A stretch of 64,000 nt of DNA from Foliimonas ilicis (lineage in GTDB: Bacteria > Pseudomonadota > Alphaproteobacteria > Rhizobiales > Rhizobiaceae): positions 1 to 64,000 of the forward strand of contig NZ_JBDUUH010000014.1 in assembly GCF_039939195.1 (NCBI RefSeq), read 5' to 3'. The notes beneath the pieces were generated by a model. It did not search any database. It was not told the DNA's origin and worked only from the letters and a program-made list of their open reading frames with translations. The translations under genes were made by a program, and so were the position numbers. Shown piece by piece: positions 7,955-16,461 of the stretch. The first letter of the stretch is position 1. The number at the start of each line of letters is the position of its first letter.

Positions 7955-9061
7955 TTGATACATGGCTGGGCAAATTCCCTAAAAGCTCTACGCTTGGCGT
8001 TGGTCGGGATAATCGCGGTTATCGTGTTCTCGCTAACGCTTGGCCAATTTGGTTTTGCGACGCTTTACGCCTCCAACTACCAGTTTCTGCCGGGTCATTG
8101 GTTTGCACGCCATCTCAACATAGCAAAGCAAGAACCTAGCAAGACATGCATACTCATCGGTGCTTCTGTCGTACGCGAAGGCTTCGACAATTCAGTTTTG
8201 GCGAAGACCGTTCCAGGCATCCGATTTGTGAATCTTGCAACTACGGCAGGCTATGTCGTTGCCGACACGATTGAGGTGCAAGCAGCGATACTATCGCAAT
8301 ACCCTGAGAGATATGAGTGCGTCATACTCGGATTGAATAGTTTTTACATAAATCGGCTGGCAGACGGCGCGTATGATATTCTGCCGACAGATTACGTCAG
8401 CCAGATGCGTCCGCAGACATTGCTTTCCCTGACTGGTTTCGCAGAGTTTCACCCATCTGTCGCTGAGCTTGCTTACAAATTCGGCATGCCATTCGCGAAA
8501 CATAGTTTGATGGCGCAACGTGCGCTACGCGAGCGGCTTTTTCGAGTGCATCAGCTTTTGATTAACTCCGAGACTCCTGTGAGAACATTCGAGTTGTTCC
8601 CAGGCGAGTTCTCGCCAGCTATTCAGTACAGATACGACAGGCCCTCAATTTACGCAGAGGCCCGGAAAAAGGCCGAGCAGCTATTACCAAAGAACGGGAT
8701 GGAGCAAGCTAACTCCTATCGAGACCCTCTGGCTCAAGCGACGCTTAAACGAGCAGTCACTTTGTTAAGCGATTTGACGGACAAGTTGATACTCGTTGAG
8801 ATGCCGCTGACGTCGGTTTATCAAAAGGCGGAGACGCTGGCGCGGCCGAACTTCTACGAGACTCTCAGAGACGTGCCAATGGAACTGTTTTTGAGATGCT
8901 CTTTCAGTCCATCTGTCGAAGCTGCGTGGTTCTATGACAGCTCGCACCTTGCCGCGAACGGCAGGCGACTGTTGTCACAGAGCGTCGGGGAGATTTTGAG
9001 TGGTGAGAAGAGCACTGAGTTGTGCCAAACAGTAGACTTAGCGTCGGGCGCATCAAGTTGA
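7955..9061 (+). CDS. DltD-like SGNH-fold acyltransferase
   Basis: 368 residues from a TTG at 7955, preceded by GGGGGA at a suitable distance; no in-frame ATG lies nearby. An N-terminal membrane helix (about residues 12-34) anchors a domain outside the cytoplasm. The SGNH-type blocks are IGASVVREGFD (nucleophile serine near residue 71), GLNSFYINR (block III-like asparagine) and DSSHLAANGR (catalytic Asp and His near residue 330). In Dlt systems DltD takes the acyl group from the membrane relay to the polymer. This is the last gene of the fkbH-led operon. Confidence 0.75.
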   Translation: MIHGWANSLKALRLALVGIIAVIVFSLTLGQFGFATLYASNYQFLPGHWFARHLNIAKQEPSKTCILIGASVVREGFDNSVLAKTVPGIRFVNLATTAGYVVADTIEVQAAILSQYPERYECVILGLNSFYINRLADGAYDILPTDYVSQMRPQTLLSLTGFAEFHPSVAELAYKFGMPFAKHSLMAQRALRERLFRVHQLLINSETPVRTFELFPGEFSPAIQYRYDRPSIYAEARKKAEQLLPKNGMEQANSYRDPLAQATLKRAVTLLSDLTDKLILVEMPLTSVYQKAETLARPNFYETLRDVPMELFLRCSFSPSVEAAWFYDSSHLAANGRRLLSQSVGEILSGEKSTELCQTVDLASGASS

Positions 9062-9120
9062 TGCTGCCGCTTGTGAGCTGAGGCTATTTCTTGCTAAATC
9101 TTCCGCGAAGGAGCTCGCTT

Positions 9121-9297
9121 ATGTCACAAGATAACCGATCGGTAGATGAAACGGTTGCCGAACTGGCTGTGAAAACTGAACGGCCAGAAATTACCTTTAT
9201 CGCCGACCTGGATTGCAATAGCTGCGGTCGATCTTTCACGATATATTCGGCAGCGGAAGCAAAGGTAGGCCTATGCGAAACTTGCATCGATAAGTAA
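9121..9297 (+). CDS. Small zinc-ribbon-like hypothetical protein
   Basis: 58 residues from the ATG at 9121, which has GAAGGAG about seven bases upstream. Two CxxC pairs (CNSCGRSF and CETCIDK) about 30 residues apart would bind one zinc ion. The N-terminal half is acidic and without motif. It lies 59 bp after the SGNH gene on the same strand, but nothing ties it to acyl transfer. Function unknown. Confidence 0.6.
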   Translation: MSQDNRSVDETVAELAVKTERPEITFIADLDCNSCGRSFTIYSAAEAKVGLCETCIDK

Positions 9298-9452
9298 AGG
9301 CGACGAATCTCTGGACTCCCACCCCCTCATTGCCGCAATAGCGCAGGAGGCTTCCGCGTGAATTGCCAAGCAATCGATCAAGAGACATTCTGAAAGGGTG
9401 TTTTCATCTCAGTGGAATGCCATGTCACCAGTGCCTCGGCACATCTGGCCTT

Positions 9453-9659
9453 CTAATCGATATCCTCACGATCGAGAGGGCCGCCTTGCCTGAAGAAATC
9501 TCCGGCGGATTTGTCCGTGTCTGGTCCTGCGGAACTCAGAATGTACCTGCGCTGCCGAAATATCAATATTTGAGGCCCTTCACGGTCCGCCGCCTCGCAT
9601 AATTGCGACACTTCCTCGTCATCGCGCTGGTACAGCCACTCCCGACCGTTTCTCCGCAT
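9453..9659 (-). CDS. Phd-like antitoxin
   Basis: 68 residues. The pattern EWLYQRDDEEVSQLCEAA followed by EGPQILIFRQRRYILSS matches the Phd/YefM layout of an N-terminal DNA-binding fold, with the EGPQ turn and the following strand as landmarks. The tail DFFRQGGPLDREDID is like the toxin-binding end of such antitoxins. It is divergent from the PIN gene at 9756, whereas phd normally lies directly upstream on the same strand. A TTG at 9683 is an alternative start. The 97 bp between the two genes should hold both promoters. Confidence 0.55.
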   Translation of the reverse strand: MRRNGREWLYQRDDEEVSQLCEAADREGPQILIFRQRRYILSSAGPDTDKSAGDFFRQGGPLDREDID

Positions 9660-9755
9660 CGCGCTCAAGGCCAGACACCGCAAAAGTCAGTTTTGCGAAA
9701 GGTTGATCGGAGTACGTTTCGAGAAGATTTGGGTCGAAAGAGAAGCGGCGCGCGA

Positions 9756-10259
9756 TTGGAGTTTCTGTTAGACACAAATGTCATCTCCGAGCTCGCCCTC
9801 CGATATCCGGATGAGCGCGTCGTCCAATGGATATCTGCCCACTCCAAAACGCTAGTGCTTTCGTATGCCGCCGTCGCAGAGTCAGCGCGCGGCGCGGAAT
9901 TATTACGCATAAAGGACCCCACGCGAGCGGATGCTTTCGACAGATTTCTCCAAGGCATGTTGCAGACCCCGCTGTTGTGGCTTCCCTTGACGCCTGCCGT
10001 CGCAGTTACCCACGGTAAGATGATGGGCACACCGTCACTCAACAATATATGGACGAGTGGCCCTGCGGGCACAAAACCACGAGCCAAGCTGGATCTACTT
10101 GTCGCTGCACAGGCGATTGAAGCTCGATTGCCCGTCGCTACTTTAAATCGAAAAGATTTTCTCGCCATTGACGAACATTTCAAATTGCCAGGAATTTACG
10201 ATCCAAAAGAGGATACATGGATTCGGAGTCCTTGGGAGCCCACACGGGCGTGCTTTTAA
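9756..10259 (+). CDS. PIN-domain ribonuclease toxin, VapC/FitB-like
   Basis: 167 residues from a TTG at 9756. The PIN acids are in place: D in FLLDTNVISE at the N-terminus, E in AAVAESARGAE, D in KLDLLVAAQAI and D in LNRKDF. These bind the metal ions of an RNA-cleaving centre. The C-terminal extension GIYDPKEDTW is shared with the protein at 25235-25744. Together with the divergent Phd-like gene it probably forms a type II toxin-antitoxin module. No ATG start is available, and a TTG start in a toxin would fit low expression. Confidence 0.7.
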   Translation: MEFLLDTNVISELALRYPDERVVQWISAHSKTLVLSYAAVAESARGAELLRIKDPTRADAFDRFLQGMLQTPLLWLPLTPAVAVTHGKMMGTPSLNNIWTSGPAGTKPRAKLDLLVAAQAIEARLPVATLNRKDFLAIDEHFKLPGIYDPKEDTWIRSPWEPTRACF

Positions 10260-10545
10260 AAAGCTTTTGTCGACGCCCAGGGCGTTCCAAATGTCTCCAC
10301 GGCATAATCTTAGCAAGGCCAACAGCATGCTGCACATGATTTACATCGCAGGCGCATTGATGCGGCGGTTGTGCACTGCAGCAAGTGTCGTGGCGATCAA
10401 CTGCGACACCTCACGCCAAAATACAGGTGCAGGTGAGCTGACTTTCGGGGCTGCTGTTATGTCAAACAGCATTGGAACAGCGCTTTGTCTCCAATGCCAC
10501 GCTGGTAAGATTGATCGCTAGAAAGCGAGCCACCGAAGTTTTATG
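10260..10545. other. Gene-poor gap after the PIN gene
   Basis: No convincing coding sequence on either strand; small open frames here lack recognisable composition or motifs. The last part leads into the promoter and LexA box at 10546-10577. It looks like a degenerate junction between two cassettes. Confidence 0.4.
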
Positions 10546-10577
10546 TTGACGTCAGGAATTTTGTTCCTTATTTGTTC
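10546..10577 (+). promoter_or_regulatory. Promoter overlapped by LexA box
   Basis: TTGACG (10546-10551), 17-bp spacer, TATTTG (10569-10574). The alphaproteobacterial SOS box GTTC-N7-GTTC lies at 10563-10577 and covers the -10. Bound LexA would block this promoter, making the downstream pair (10678-13284) SOS-inducible. A hairpin (cgccgtt/aacggcg, 10626-10642) lies in the leader. Confidence 0.55.
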
Positions 10578-10677
10578 CAACATCATGAAAACAGCCTTCG
10601 CACACCTCATACGATGATCCAGTCCCGCCGTTCCTAACGGCGTTCGAACTTGGTTGTGTATGCGTGTGGAGGGTCTA

Positions 10678-11298
10678 GTGACCGCCCTTATCAAAACTGA
10701 AACTGACTGCATCACTGTTTTACGAAATGACGCTGCGAAGCAGTCATTCCACCCCTTGGGCACTATGCGATGCATTGGCGCGCCACTATTTCGAACCGCC
10801 CTCGCCCGTGATTTAGGCTGCTTGCTCGACGTTGATCCGAACGTCAATTCGTGGTCATGCCTTCCGCTGACGCTGTCTGAAGGCGACATCCTCCACATTC
10901 CCGATTTCATCGTCGAGCGTACGGACCGAACCGTTGTGGCTGATGCGCACGGCGGTTCCGACGGCGAGATGCCGACACTTATCCTGGACCTTTGCCGACA
11001 GGCTGGCTTTGAGCATGAAGTCTGGTCGGAGTCGCAGATCAGGTCAGGCGTGCGACTTGCGAACGCGCAAGAACTCCTGAGATATGCAAGGTGGCGGACG
11101 CCGCTTGGTGATCGAGTTCGCCTTCTGGCCGCTCTCGATGAAAATGGCACCATGACCATAGCTGAGTGTCTACCAGCGTTCCGTGAGACGCCGCCGATAG
11201 CGGGGCTCGCGTCCTTGATACTGCATCGCTTCGTCGAGATCGACCTCGATGAGGCAAGGATCGGTCCCGAGACCTCCGTTCGTCGCACCCGCGGCTGA
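10678..11298 (+). CDS. Hypothetical protein, possible TnsA-like fold
   Basis: 206 residues from a GTG at 10678, which has GGAGGG four bases upstream; an ATG at 10654 is the alternative. A central HIPDFIVERTDRTVVADA segment recalls the PDF...V/E-x-K strand pair of TnsA-type restriction-fold nucleases, but the expected lysine is not visible (VADAHGG). The C-terminal 80 residues look like the winged-helix part of TnsA relatives (LLRYARW...GTMTIAECL...LILHRFVEIDLDEA). It precedes the AAA protease gene by 69 bp and probably shares its transcript. Function not established. Confidence 0.45.
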   Translation: MTALIKTETDCITVLRNDAAKQSFHPLGTMRCIGAPLFRTALARDLGCLLDVDPNVNSWSCLPLTLSEGDILHIPDFIVERTDRTVVADAHGGSDGEMPTLILDLCRQAGFEHEVWSESQIRSGVRLANAQELLRYARWRTPLGDRVRLLAALDENGTMTIAECLPAFRETPPIAGLASLILHRFVEIDLDEARIGPETSVRRTRG

Positions 11299-11367
11299 TA
11301 ACCCCGACAACGAGTGACGACCGGATTGCCTAAGGCAACCCGACGGCCGTGCTGTGGAAGATTCACA

Positions 11368-13284
11368 ATGAGCAAACTAAGAAAAATCAAACAAGAGATC
11401 ACAAAGTCGGTTGCTGCATTCCTGGCATATTGCGGAACTCTGCGAGCCTGCCTTCGACAGCCTGGCTTCATGAACGGACTGCCTGCAGTCGTCGGCCTCG
11501 TCATTCCCGAAAACAGCAACCTGGATATCTACCGCTCGGCTGCAAAGATCGTTTCAATCCGCGACGACGGCGGCGATCGCCTCTTTTTCCAGTACGAAAG
11601 CACTGCCGTGTTCGCAAGAGATAGCGATGATTCCAAAATGGTCAGTCGCAACAGCAACATTTCAGATGCGATCCGAGAAAAGCCGAGAGTAGTAGTCGTC
11701 GTGGACAGCAGAGATTCGTTGCCCAAGGACTTCGAGTTTTCAGCCGATAACATCATCCAAATCCAGCCTTATGAAGCCCGCCACATCATGGCGGCCTGCC
11801 GCTTCTGTCTCGGTCAGCGAGCAACGCTGGAACAGGCGGAGTTCATCGTTTCGGTCCCATTGGACATCATCGCAGCCACAATGCGGAAGGGACGTCCGAT
11901 TTCAGTCTCGATCGAGCGCATGAAACTGGCGATGCGTGCGAAAGACCAACCCGAGCAAAAAGTCTCCGAACCAACGCTAAACGATTTGCACGGGTTCGGA
12001 GAAGCTGGGGCATGGGGGAACGAACTCGCAAAAGATTTGGCAGATTGGAAATCTGGCAAGATCCCCTGGCACGCGGTCGATCGCGGTGTTCTTCTTAGCG
12101 GTCCGCCTGGCACTGGAAAAACCACATTTGCAGGAGCACTTGCGCGAACTAGCAATGCACATCTTGTCTTGGGTTCACTTGGCCGCTGGCAGGCCAAAGG
12201 GCATCTGGGCGATTTGCTGAAGGCGATGCGAAGGGCTTTCAACGAGGCGAAAAACAACGCTCCGAGCATTATTTTCCTCGATGAGATCGACGCTTTCGGA
12301 GATCGCGAAAAATTCAATGACGACAATGCGCAGTACCACACGGAAGTCGTCTCTGCGCTGTTGGAATGCATCGATGGTGCCGAAGGCCGAGAAGGTGTGG
12401 TGGTGGTTGGCGCTTGCAACTACCCAGCAAGGATTGATGCCGCGATCACGCGACCAGGCCGTCTCGACAGGCATATCCAGATTCCCCTGCCCGACCTTCC
12501 GGCACGACTTGGCATTTTTCGGTGGCATCTGCAGACAGAGTTGGCCGATATCGATCTTGCCAATGTCTGCATCCGGTCCGAAGGTTGGTCGGGCGCGGCA
12601 ATTGAAAAACTGGTCCGCGACGCACGGCGAAAGGCACGTCGTGCCAGTCGTCCATTGAGTGTCGACGACCTGTTGTCTGAGTTCCCCGCCAAAATCGCTG
12701 TTCCAGAAGCGGTACGTCGAAGGGCGGCGATCCACGAAGCTGGGCATGCAGTCGTTGGACTGGCGCTCGGTCTAGGTGAACTTGAACGCATCTCGATCGT
12801 CGATGAAGTCGATCCATCTGTAAGTGTGCAAACCGGTGGTGGCGCAAAGTTCGAAGCCGAAGAAATTCAGGAGCACACTTCCTCACAATACCTGCAACAC
12901 ATCGCAGTCTGTTTGGCAGGTTTGGCTGCTGAGGAGGCTATCCTTGGCTCGCGTTCCGCTGGAGGCGGTGGGCGCGCTGGATCAGACCTCCACACCGCAA
13001 CGATCTTCGCCCTCATGATGGAGGCGACCTACGGGATGGGAGATCAGCTCGTTTATTTGTCGAGCGCCCAAGAGGCCGACTTGCTCGCAACTCTCCACAT
13101 CGACAGGGAATTGAAAGCGCGCGTGAGCCTCATCCTGTCCACGGAATTCCAGCGCGCCAAACAGTTTATCGAAGAGCAAAGGCAAGACGTCGAAAGGCTG
13201 GCCGATGCCTTGTTGATGCGCGGCGAACTCACAAAAAAGGAGGTCGATGCTCTGATCTCAGAGCGCCGTTCTATACGTGCGTAA
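11368..13284 (+). CDS. FtsH-like AAA ATPase/M41 metalloprotease without membrane helices
   Basis: 638 residues from the ATG at 11368. Walker A is GPPGTGKT (about residue 245), Walker B is IIFLDEIDAFG (about 302), and the second region of homology contains ITRPGRLDRHI. The peptidase M41 zinc motif HEAGH lies near residue 455, with a downstream acidic GSDLHTAT segment in the place of the third ligand. FtsH degrades membrane and soluble proteins as a hexamer, but here the first 240 residues lack the two FtsH membrane helices and form a different domain. It is probably a soluble or specialised protease in an operon with 10678-11298 and under SOS control. Confidence 0.85.
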   Translation: MSKLRKIKQEITKSVAAFLAYCGTLRACLRQPGFMNGLPAVVGLVIPENSNLDIYRSAAKIVSIRDDGGDRLFFQYESTAVFARDSDDSKMVSRNSNISDAIREKPRVVVVVDSRDSLPKDFEFSADNIIQIQPYEARHIMAACRFCLGQRATLEQAEFIVSVPLDIIAATMRKGRPISVSIERMKLAMRAKDQPEQKVSEPTLNDLHGFGEAGAWGNELAKDLADWKSGKIPWHAVDRGVLLSGPPGTGKTTFAGALARTSNAHLVLGSLGRWQAKGHLGDLLKAMRRAFNEAKNNAPSIIFLDEIDAFGDREKFNDDNAQYHTEVVSALLECIDGAEGREGVVVVGACNYPARIDAAITRPGRLDRHIQIPLPDLPARLGIFRWHLQTELADIDLANVCIRSEGWSGAAIEKLVRDARRKARRASRPLSVDDLLSEFPAKIAVPEAVRRRAAIHEAGHAVVGLALGLGELERISIVDEVDPSVSVQTGGGAKFEAEEIQEHTSSQYLQHIAVCLAGLAAEEAILGSRSAGGGGRAGSDLHTATIFALMMEATYGMGDQLVYLSSAQEADLLATLHIDRELKARVSLILSTEFQRAKQFIEEQRQDVERLADALLMRGELTKKEVDALISERRSIRA

Positions 13285-13406
13285 TCAGAAGTGGACGTGA
13301 AAATGGCACATGAAATTGGAAACCGGCATGCCGATTTCCGTGCGACCAGTCAGCCAGATTTCTGGCGACCAGTGATTGCAAACATTCAACCTATCGAGGC
13401 AACTTC

Positions 13407-13763
13407 ATGATTATGTTTTCAGAAACTATGACACCAGAACTGCGGTACGACCTGCGTTCTGAAATCGAAAAATACGAACAACTCGTGTCGGATCTTAAGG
13501 CTTTCGCTCAAGAGCCGTTCAAGCCCAAGGAATATTTTCTTGGGATCGAGGCAAATGCCCCAACACTCGATAACTGGAAACTGACGGTTAGGTCCGCTGC
13601 CTGTTTGGTAGGCGACGTGGCTGAACATCCGATTTTGGGTGGGGGAAAAATCGTTACATCCATTGTACACTTGATCTCGGGCGACTTGGGTTACGCTCGT
13701 ACAGCATCGCGCTGGTATCGCCTTCCCAGACGCGAAGAGGTCGATCCTGACTTAACCAACTGA
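13407..13763 (+). CDS. DUF6634-like hypothetical protein
   Basis: 118 residues (an internal ATG at 13413 is also possible). Features in order: helix EIEKYEQLVSDLKAF, then LDNWKLTVRSAACLVGDV, HPILGGGKIVTS and YARTASRWYRLPRRE. This order matches my memory of a small family common in Rhizobiales accessory regions and labelled DUF6634. No function is known. It follows the AAA protease gene by 122 bp on the same strand. Confidence 0.5.
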   Translation: MIMFSETMTPELRYDLRSEIEKYEQLVSDLKAFAQEPFKPKEYFLGIEANAPTLDNWKLTVRSAACLVGDVAEHPILGGGKIVTSIVHLISGDLGYARTASRWYRLPRREEVDPDLTN

Positions 13764-13781
13764 GTTCTCGCCTGTTGAAAG

Positions 13782-13820
13782 AGGCTCAGCTAACCCTAGT
13801 TATGTGGGCTAGCTGAGCCT
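13782..13820. repeat. Long inverted repeat (15-bp arms)
   Basis: Left arm 13782-13796 and right arm 13806-13820 pair with one mismatch around a short loop. There is no T run on either side, so it is not a standard terminator. It lies in the 257-bp gap between 13763 and the 3' end of the retron gene, which otherwise shows nothing. Confidence 0.5.
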
Positions 13821-14020
13821 AGTCGTCGAGGACCTAAGTGCCGCTTTTGAACAACCCGGACAAGAGCACTTGTTTTTGTCCTAAACATCCTGCTCGCAAC
13901 GCGGCGCGAAGGTTGATTGGCAGCTTCCGACCTCATCTTAGACGCTCAACGGCAGGTTGCGGATTCTCGAAAGCTGCAGTTCGCGCAGTGACTTGATCTG
14001 CTGCTGCGTATGTAGAGAAG

Positions 14021-15745
14021 TCATTTGGACCCGGGGAGTTTGATATCTGCTATGTCCGAGAAGGCCTGGAGGACGGGCTCAAATCCTGAAAAGTCGATTG
14101 TATCGCGTTGGTCTCGGACAATTTTAGTAGCAAAGCGCTCCTTGCTCATTTTCCCCTTCGCAGGCGGATGGCCACGCTTTTGATTTAAGTCAACAGTCAA
14201 CCCTTTCCAGCTCTTGGCTTTGGTGGCACTGTCGAAAAGATCCTCAACAACTCGCTCGCCCGTGCCGACTTTTCCCGGCACGGCCACTACAAACAAGTTT
14301 CGCTCGATGTGATAGAATGGCCGCGATCCATCAATTGCCGTTTTGGAACTGGTTTTCTCCTTGATGTAGCTCCAAATTCCATTTGTCGCTTTGTCATTAT
14401 CTACAAACACGATCACGGGCATTAGCTGCCCGCCAGCATGAAATGGATGCACGATCTTCCCGTACTCTTTAACGAAGTGCTGCACATCGCCAGCTCCCCC
14501 CGACAATTTAGTCGCCGCGGTATGGTGACGGCTTTGCCCGAAGAAGCGAATATCCGAGGCATATTTTCCGCCTGAGAGCCCTCCAAGTTTCGGATACTTT
14601 TGGTGGAGAACGCGAATTGCGGCCTTCAGGTATATAACGTCTGTTTTCCCCTCACAGACAATTGTTGGAAGAGTGTTTGCATGAAAATTGCAGTAATTTA
14701 TGTAGGCAGCGTAGTCCCGATAGAACTTCGGAATGGGATCTCCGGCCTTTTCTATCTCCCGAGCGGACTTGAAGCTGTGAAGTGAAGCCTTGGTCTGGAA
14801 TTGATGGCTGAGTCGGCCGCCAAGTTGTTCCAAAGACATAGGTGTCTTCAAACCTGAATGGGGATCGTTGTGAAAGCAACGGCCTTTTTTAACTAGCGAA
14901 TGAACAAGGACTCGATTGCTCGCCTCGACCTCAGAGCGGATATTCACAAACTTGTTGACGATCAACCCAGTGACCTCTTGCCGCGATGTTCGTGTCTGCA
15001 TCCGGGTCTTCTGATCGTTCAGAGAGAATCCTTGCCTCCATATCCGGCCTCTCAGTTCATGCCCGGCGGCCCACTTCCCGGTGGCGTGATTTTCGACCGC
15101 AAGAGCCGAAGGAAACTCCGAGAGGTTGGTCGAGAATGTGAGGTCATCGACGTACCTTGAGTAGGTACAGCCATAGCTCGCCGCCATTCTTGAGAGATGA
15201 ACGTCCATGACACGGGCCATCAAGTCTGACACGATAGGAGATGTCGGCGCTCCTTGGGGCAGCTCATTGCGGTGACAGACGACTTGGGCAACGACAGTAG
15301 CAACTGCTTCCGGGAGCTGAAATTCCCTGTTTTTCAGAAAAAACCCACGGACGCGCCCGAAATTTAGAGACGGAAAAAACCCTTCGAGGTCAACGTTCAG
15401 CACATATCGTCGGTTAGTGTGCTTTCGCGCATTTGTATAGATTGATAGCCCCCGCTTTCTCTGAAACCCATGTGAAAGAACTTTATTGACCTGCTGTTCT
15501 ACCGGCACGATCTCTCGTTGGCACGCATATAGCAGATCGGCCAGTCGTGATTGAACGAACTTGAGCCGCCTATCGGGGGAAGATATTTGCCTAGTCCCGC
15601 CGGACTTTTTCGGGATAGCAAATTGGGTGTACTTGAGGTGCGCTGGGATCTTGTAAAGAACGTAGCTGAGCCCCTTGGGGGACACGCGCAATAAATGTGC
15701 AAGATCTGACAAGGTTTGGCATGCACGAAGTGTTTTTAAGCTCAT
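14021..15745 (-). CDS. Retron reverse transcriptase fused to Toprim domain (Ec67-like)
   Basis: 574 residues. The N-terminal part is a retron-type RT: IPKKSGGTRQISSP near the start, the DLEGFFPSL palm motif, QGAPTSP (about residue 165), the catalytic YVDDLTF (about 197) and the VTGLIVN motif typical of retron RTs. From about residue 360 a Toprim domain follows, with TIVCEGKTDVIYL (glutamate) and IVFVDNDKA (D-x-D). RT-Toprim fusions are known from retron Ec67, an antiphage system in which the Toprim part is the effector. The msr-msd RNA lies directly upstream at 15752-15883. No separate effector gene adjoins, as expected for the fused type. Confidence 0.85.
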   Translation of the reverse strand: MSLKTLRACQTLSDLAHLLRVSPKGLSYVLYKIPAHLKYTQFAIPKKSGGTRQISSPDRRLKFVQSRLADLLYACQREIVPVEQQVNKVLSHGFQRKRGLSIYTNARKHTNRRYVLNVDLEGFFPSLNFGRVRGFFLKNREFQLPEAVATVVAQVVCHRNELPQGAPTSPIVSDLMARVMDVHLSRMAASYGCTYSRYVDDLTFSTNLSEFPSALAVENHATGKWAAGHELRGRIWRQGFSLNDQKTRMQTRTSRQEVTGLIVNKFVNIRSEVEASNRVLVHSLVKKGRCFHNDPHSGLKTPMSLEQLGGRLSHQFQTKASLHSFKSAREIEKAGDPIPKFYRDYAAYINYCNFHANTLPTIVCEGKTDVIYLKAAIRVLHQKYPKLGGLSGGKYASDIRFFGQSRHHTAATKLSGGAGDVQHFVKEYGKIVHPFHAGGQLMPVIVFVDNDKATNGIWSYIKEKTSSKTAIDGSRPFYHIERNLFVVAVPGKVGTGERVVEDLFDSATKAKSWKGLTVDLNQKRGHPPAKGKMSKERFATKIVRDQRDTIDFSGFEPVLQAFSDIADIKLPGSK

Positions 15746-15751
15746 GGTGAT

Positions 15752-15883
15752 CGCTTGCGGGTACTCGTATGCGTGTCACGGGATTTCCCGTGTATTAACG
15801 AAATGGTAGTCCGGAAGGAGCAATCAGGCCGGACATTGTCAGCAACCGTCACGATGCGCGACGACAGGATCTACCCGCAAGCG
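15752..15883 (-). ncRNA. Retron msr-msd RNA
   Basis: A perfect 12-bp pair of arms, cgcttgcgggta at 15752-15763 and tacccgcaagcg at 15872-15883, brackets a 132-nt segment directly upstream of the RT gene, as the a1/a2 arms of retrons do. Inside, reading the minus strand, there is a short cgtc...gacg stem, a gtccgg...ccggac stem-loop (msr side), and a 7-bp cacggga/tcccgtg hairpin (msd side). The a2 arm ends six bases before the RT start codon. The exact branching guanosine was not assigned. Confidence 0.75.
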
Positions 15884-15890
15884 TGTGTCG

Positions 15891-15919
15891 GTGATAGCAA
15901 CCCCCGAGCTTATTCACAA
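15891..15919 (-). promoter_or_regulatory. Promoter of the retron RNA and RT
   Basis: On the minus strand TTGTGA (15919-15914) and TATCAC (15896-15891) are separated by 17 bp. The predicted start falls at about 15884, exactly where the a1 arm begins, which supports both calls. Confidence 0.5.
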
Positions 15920-16461
15920 GCTTCCGTCTGGTAATAACTCGTCGGTTCTAGTATTTGTACGGTTTTTTCTTCCTTTATCCCCTACTTCGCGCCGCCGTGA
16001 CTCGTTTGCTTTCAGCTCACTGGGTGCTGTGGTTCGTCAAAACTGTGGAGCAATCATACCGCAGCGCAAAATCCACCAAATGTCTACCATTAGGGCTGAT
16101 CTGAGCAGTTATCCCTAGCCCGATATGAGGGCGACTTAAAGTTGGCGTGTGCTGACCAAGCGAACGGCCGCATCCAACGTTTTCCATTCCAAAAGCCGCC
16201 AGTCCGCTTTCCACCAATTCCTGAAAGCATCTAATGCGCAAAAATAGCCCGCCAACCCCTCTCGGAGCCGCGGGCCCGTTCTATTTTATGTGATGCTACT
16301 TAGTCGGTGGCACGAGACCCGGATTCCGAAGCCTCACGCCAACGTGCCGGGTCTCACTTCCCAGCGTAAATTGATGGTTCGATGTGACCTCAGCCAATGC
16401 TGATTTTATGGAACGATCCAACTTCCCCACGGTTGTCATGGCTCAAAGACGGAGACAGACT
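15920..16461. other. Non-coding gap with hairpin
   Basis: No supported gene between the retron promoter and the PRC-barrel gene. A 9-bp inverted repeat (gagacccgg 16314-16322, ccgggtctc 16347-16355) could form a stem with a 24-nt loop. No T run follows, so its role is unclear. Confidence 0.4.

Noticed and set aside
10518..11519. 333-codon minus-strand frame
   Set aside because: Antisense to the TnsA-like gene and the start of the AAA gene; low-complexity Arg/Ser composition typical of shadow frames.
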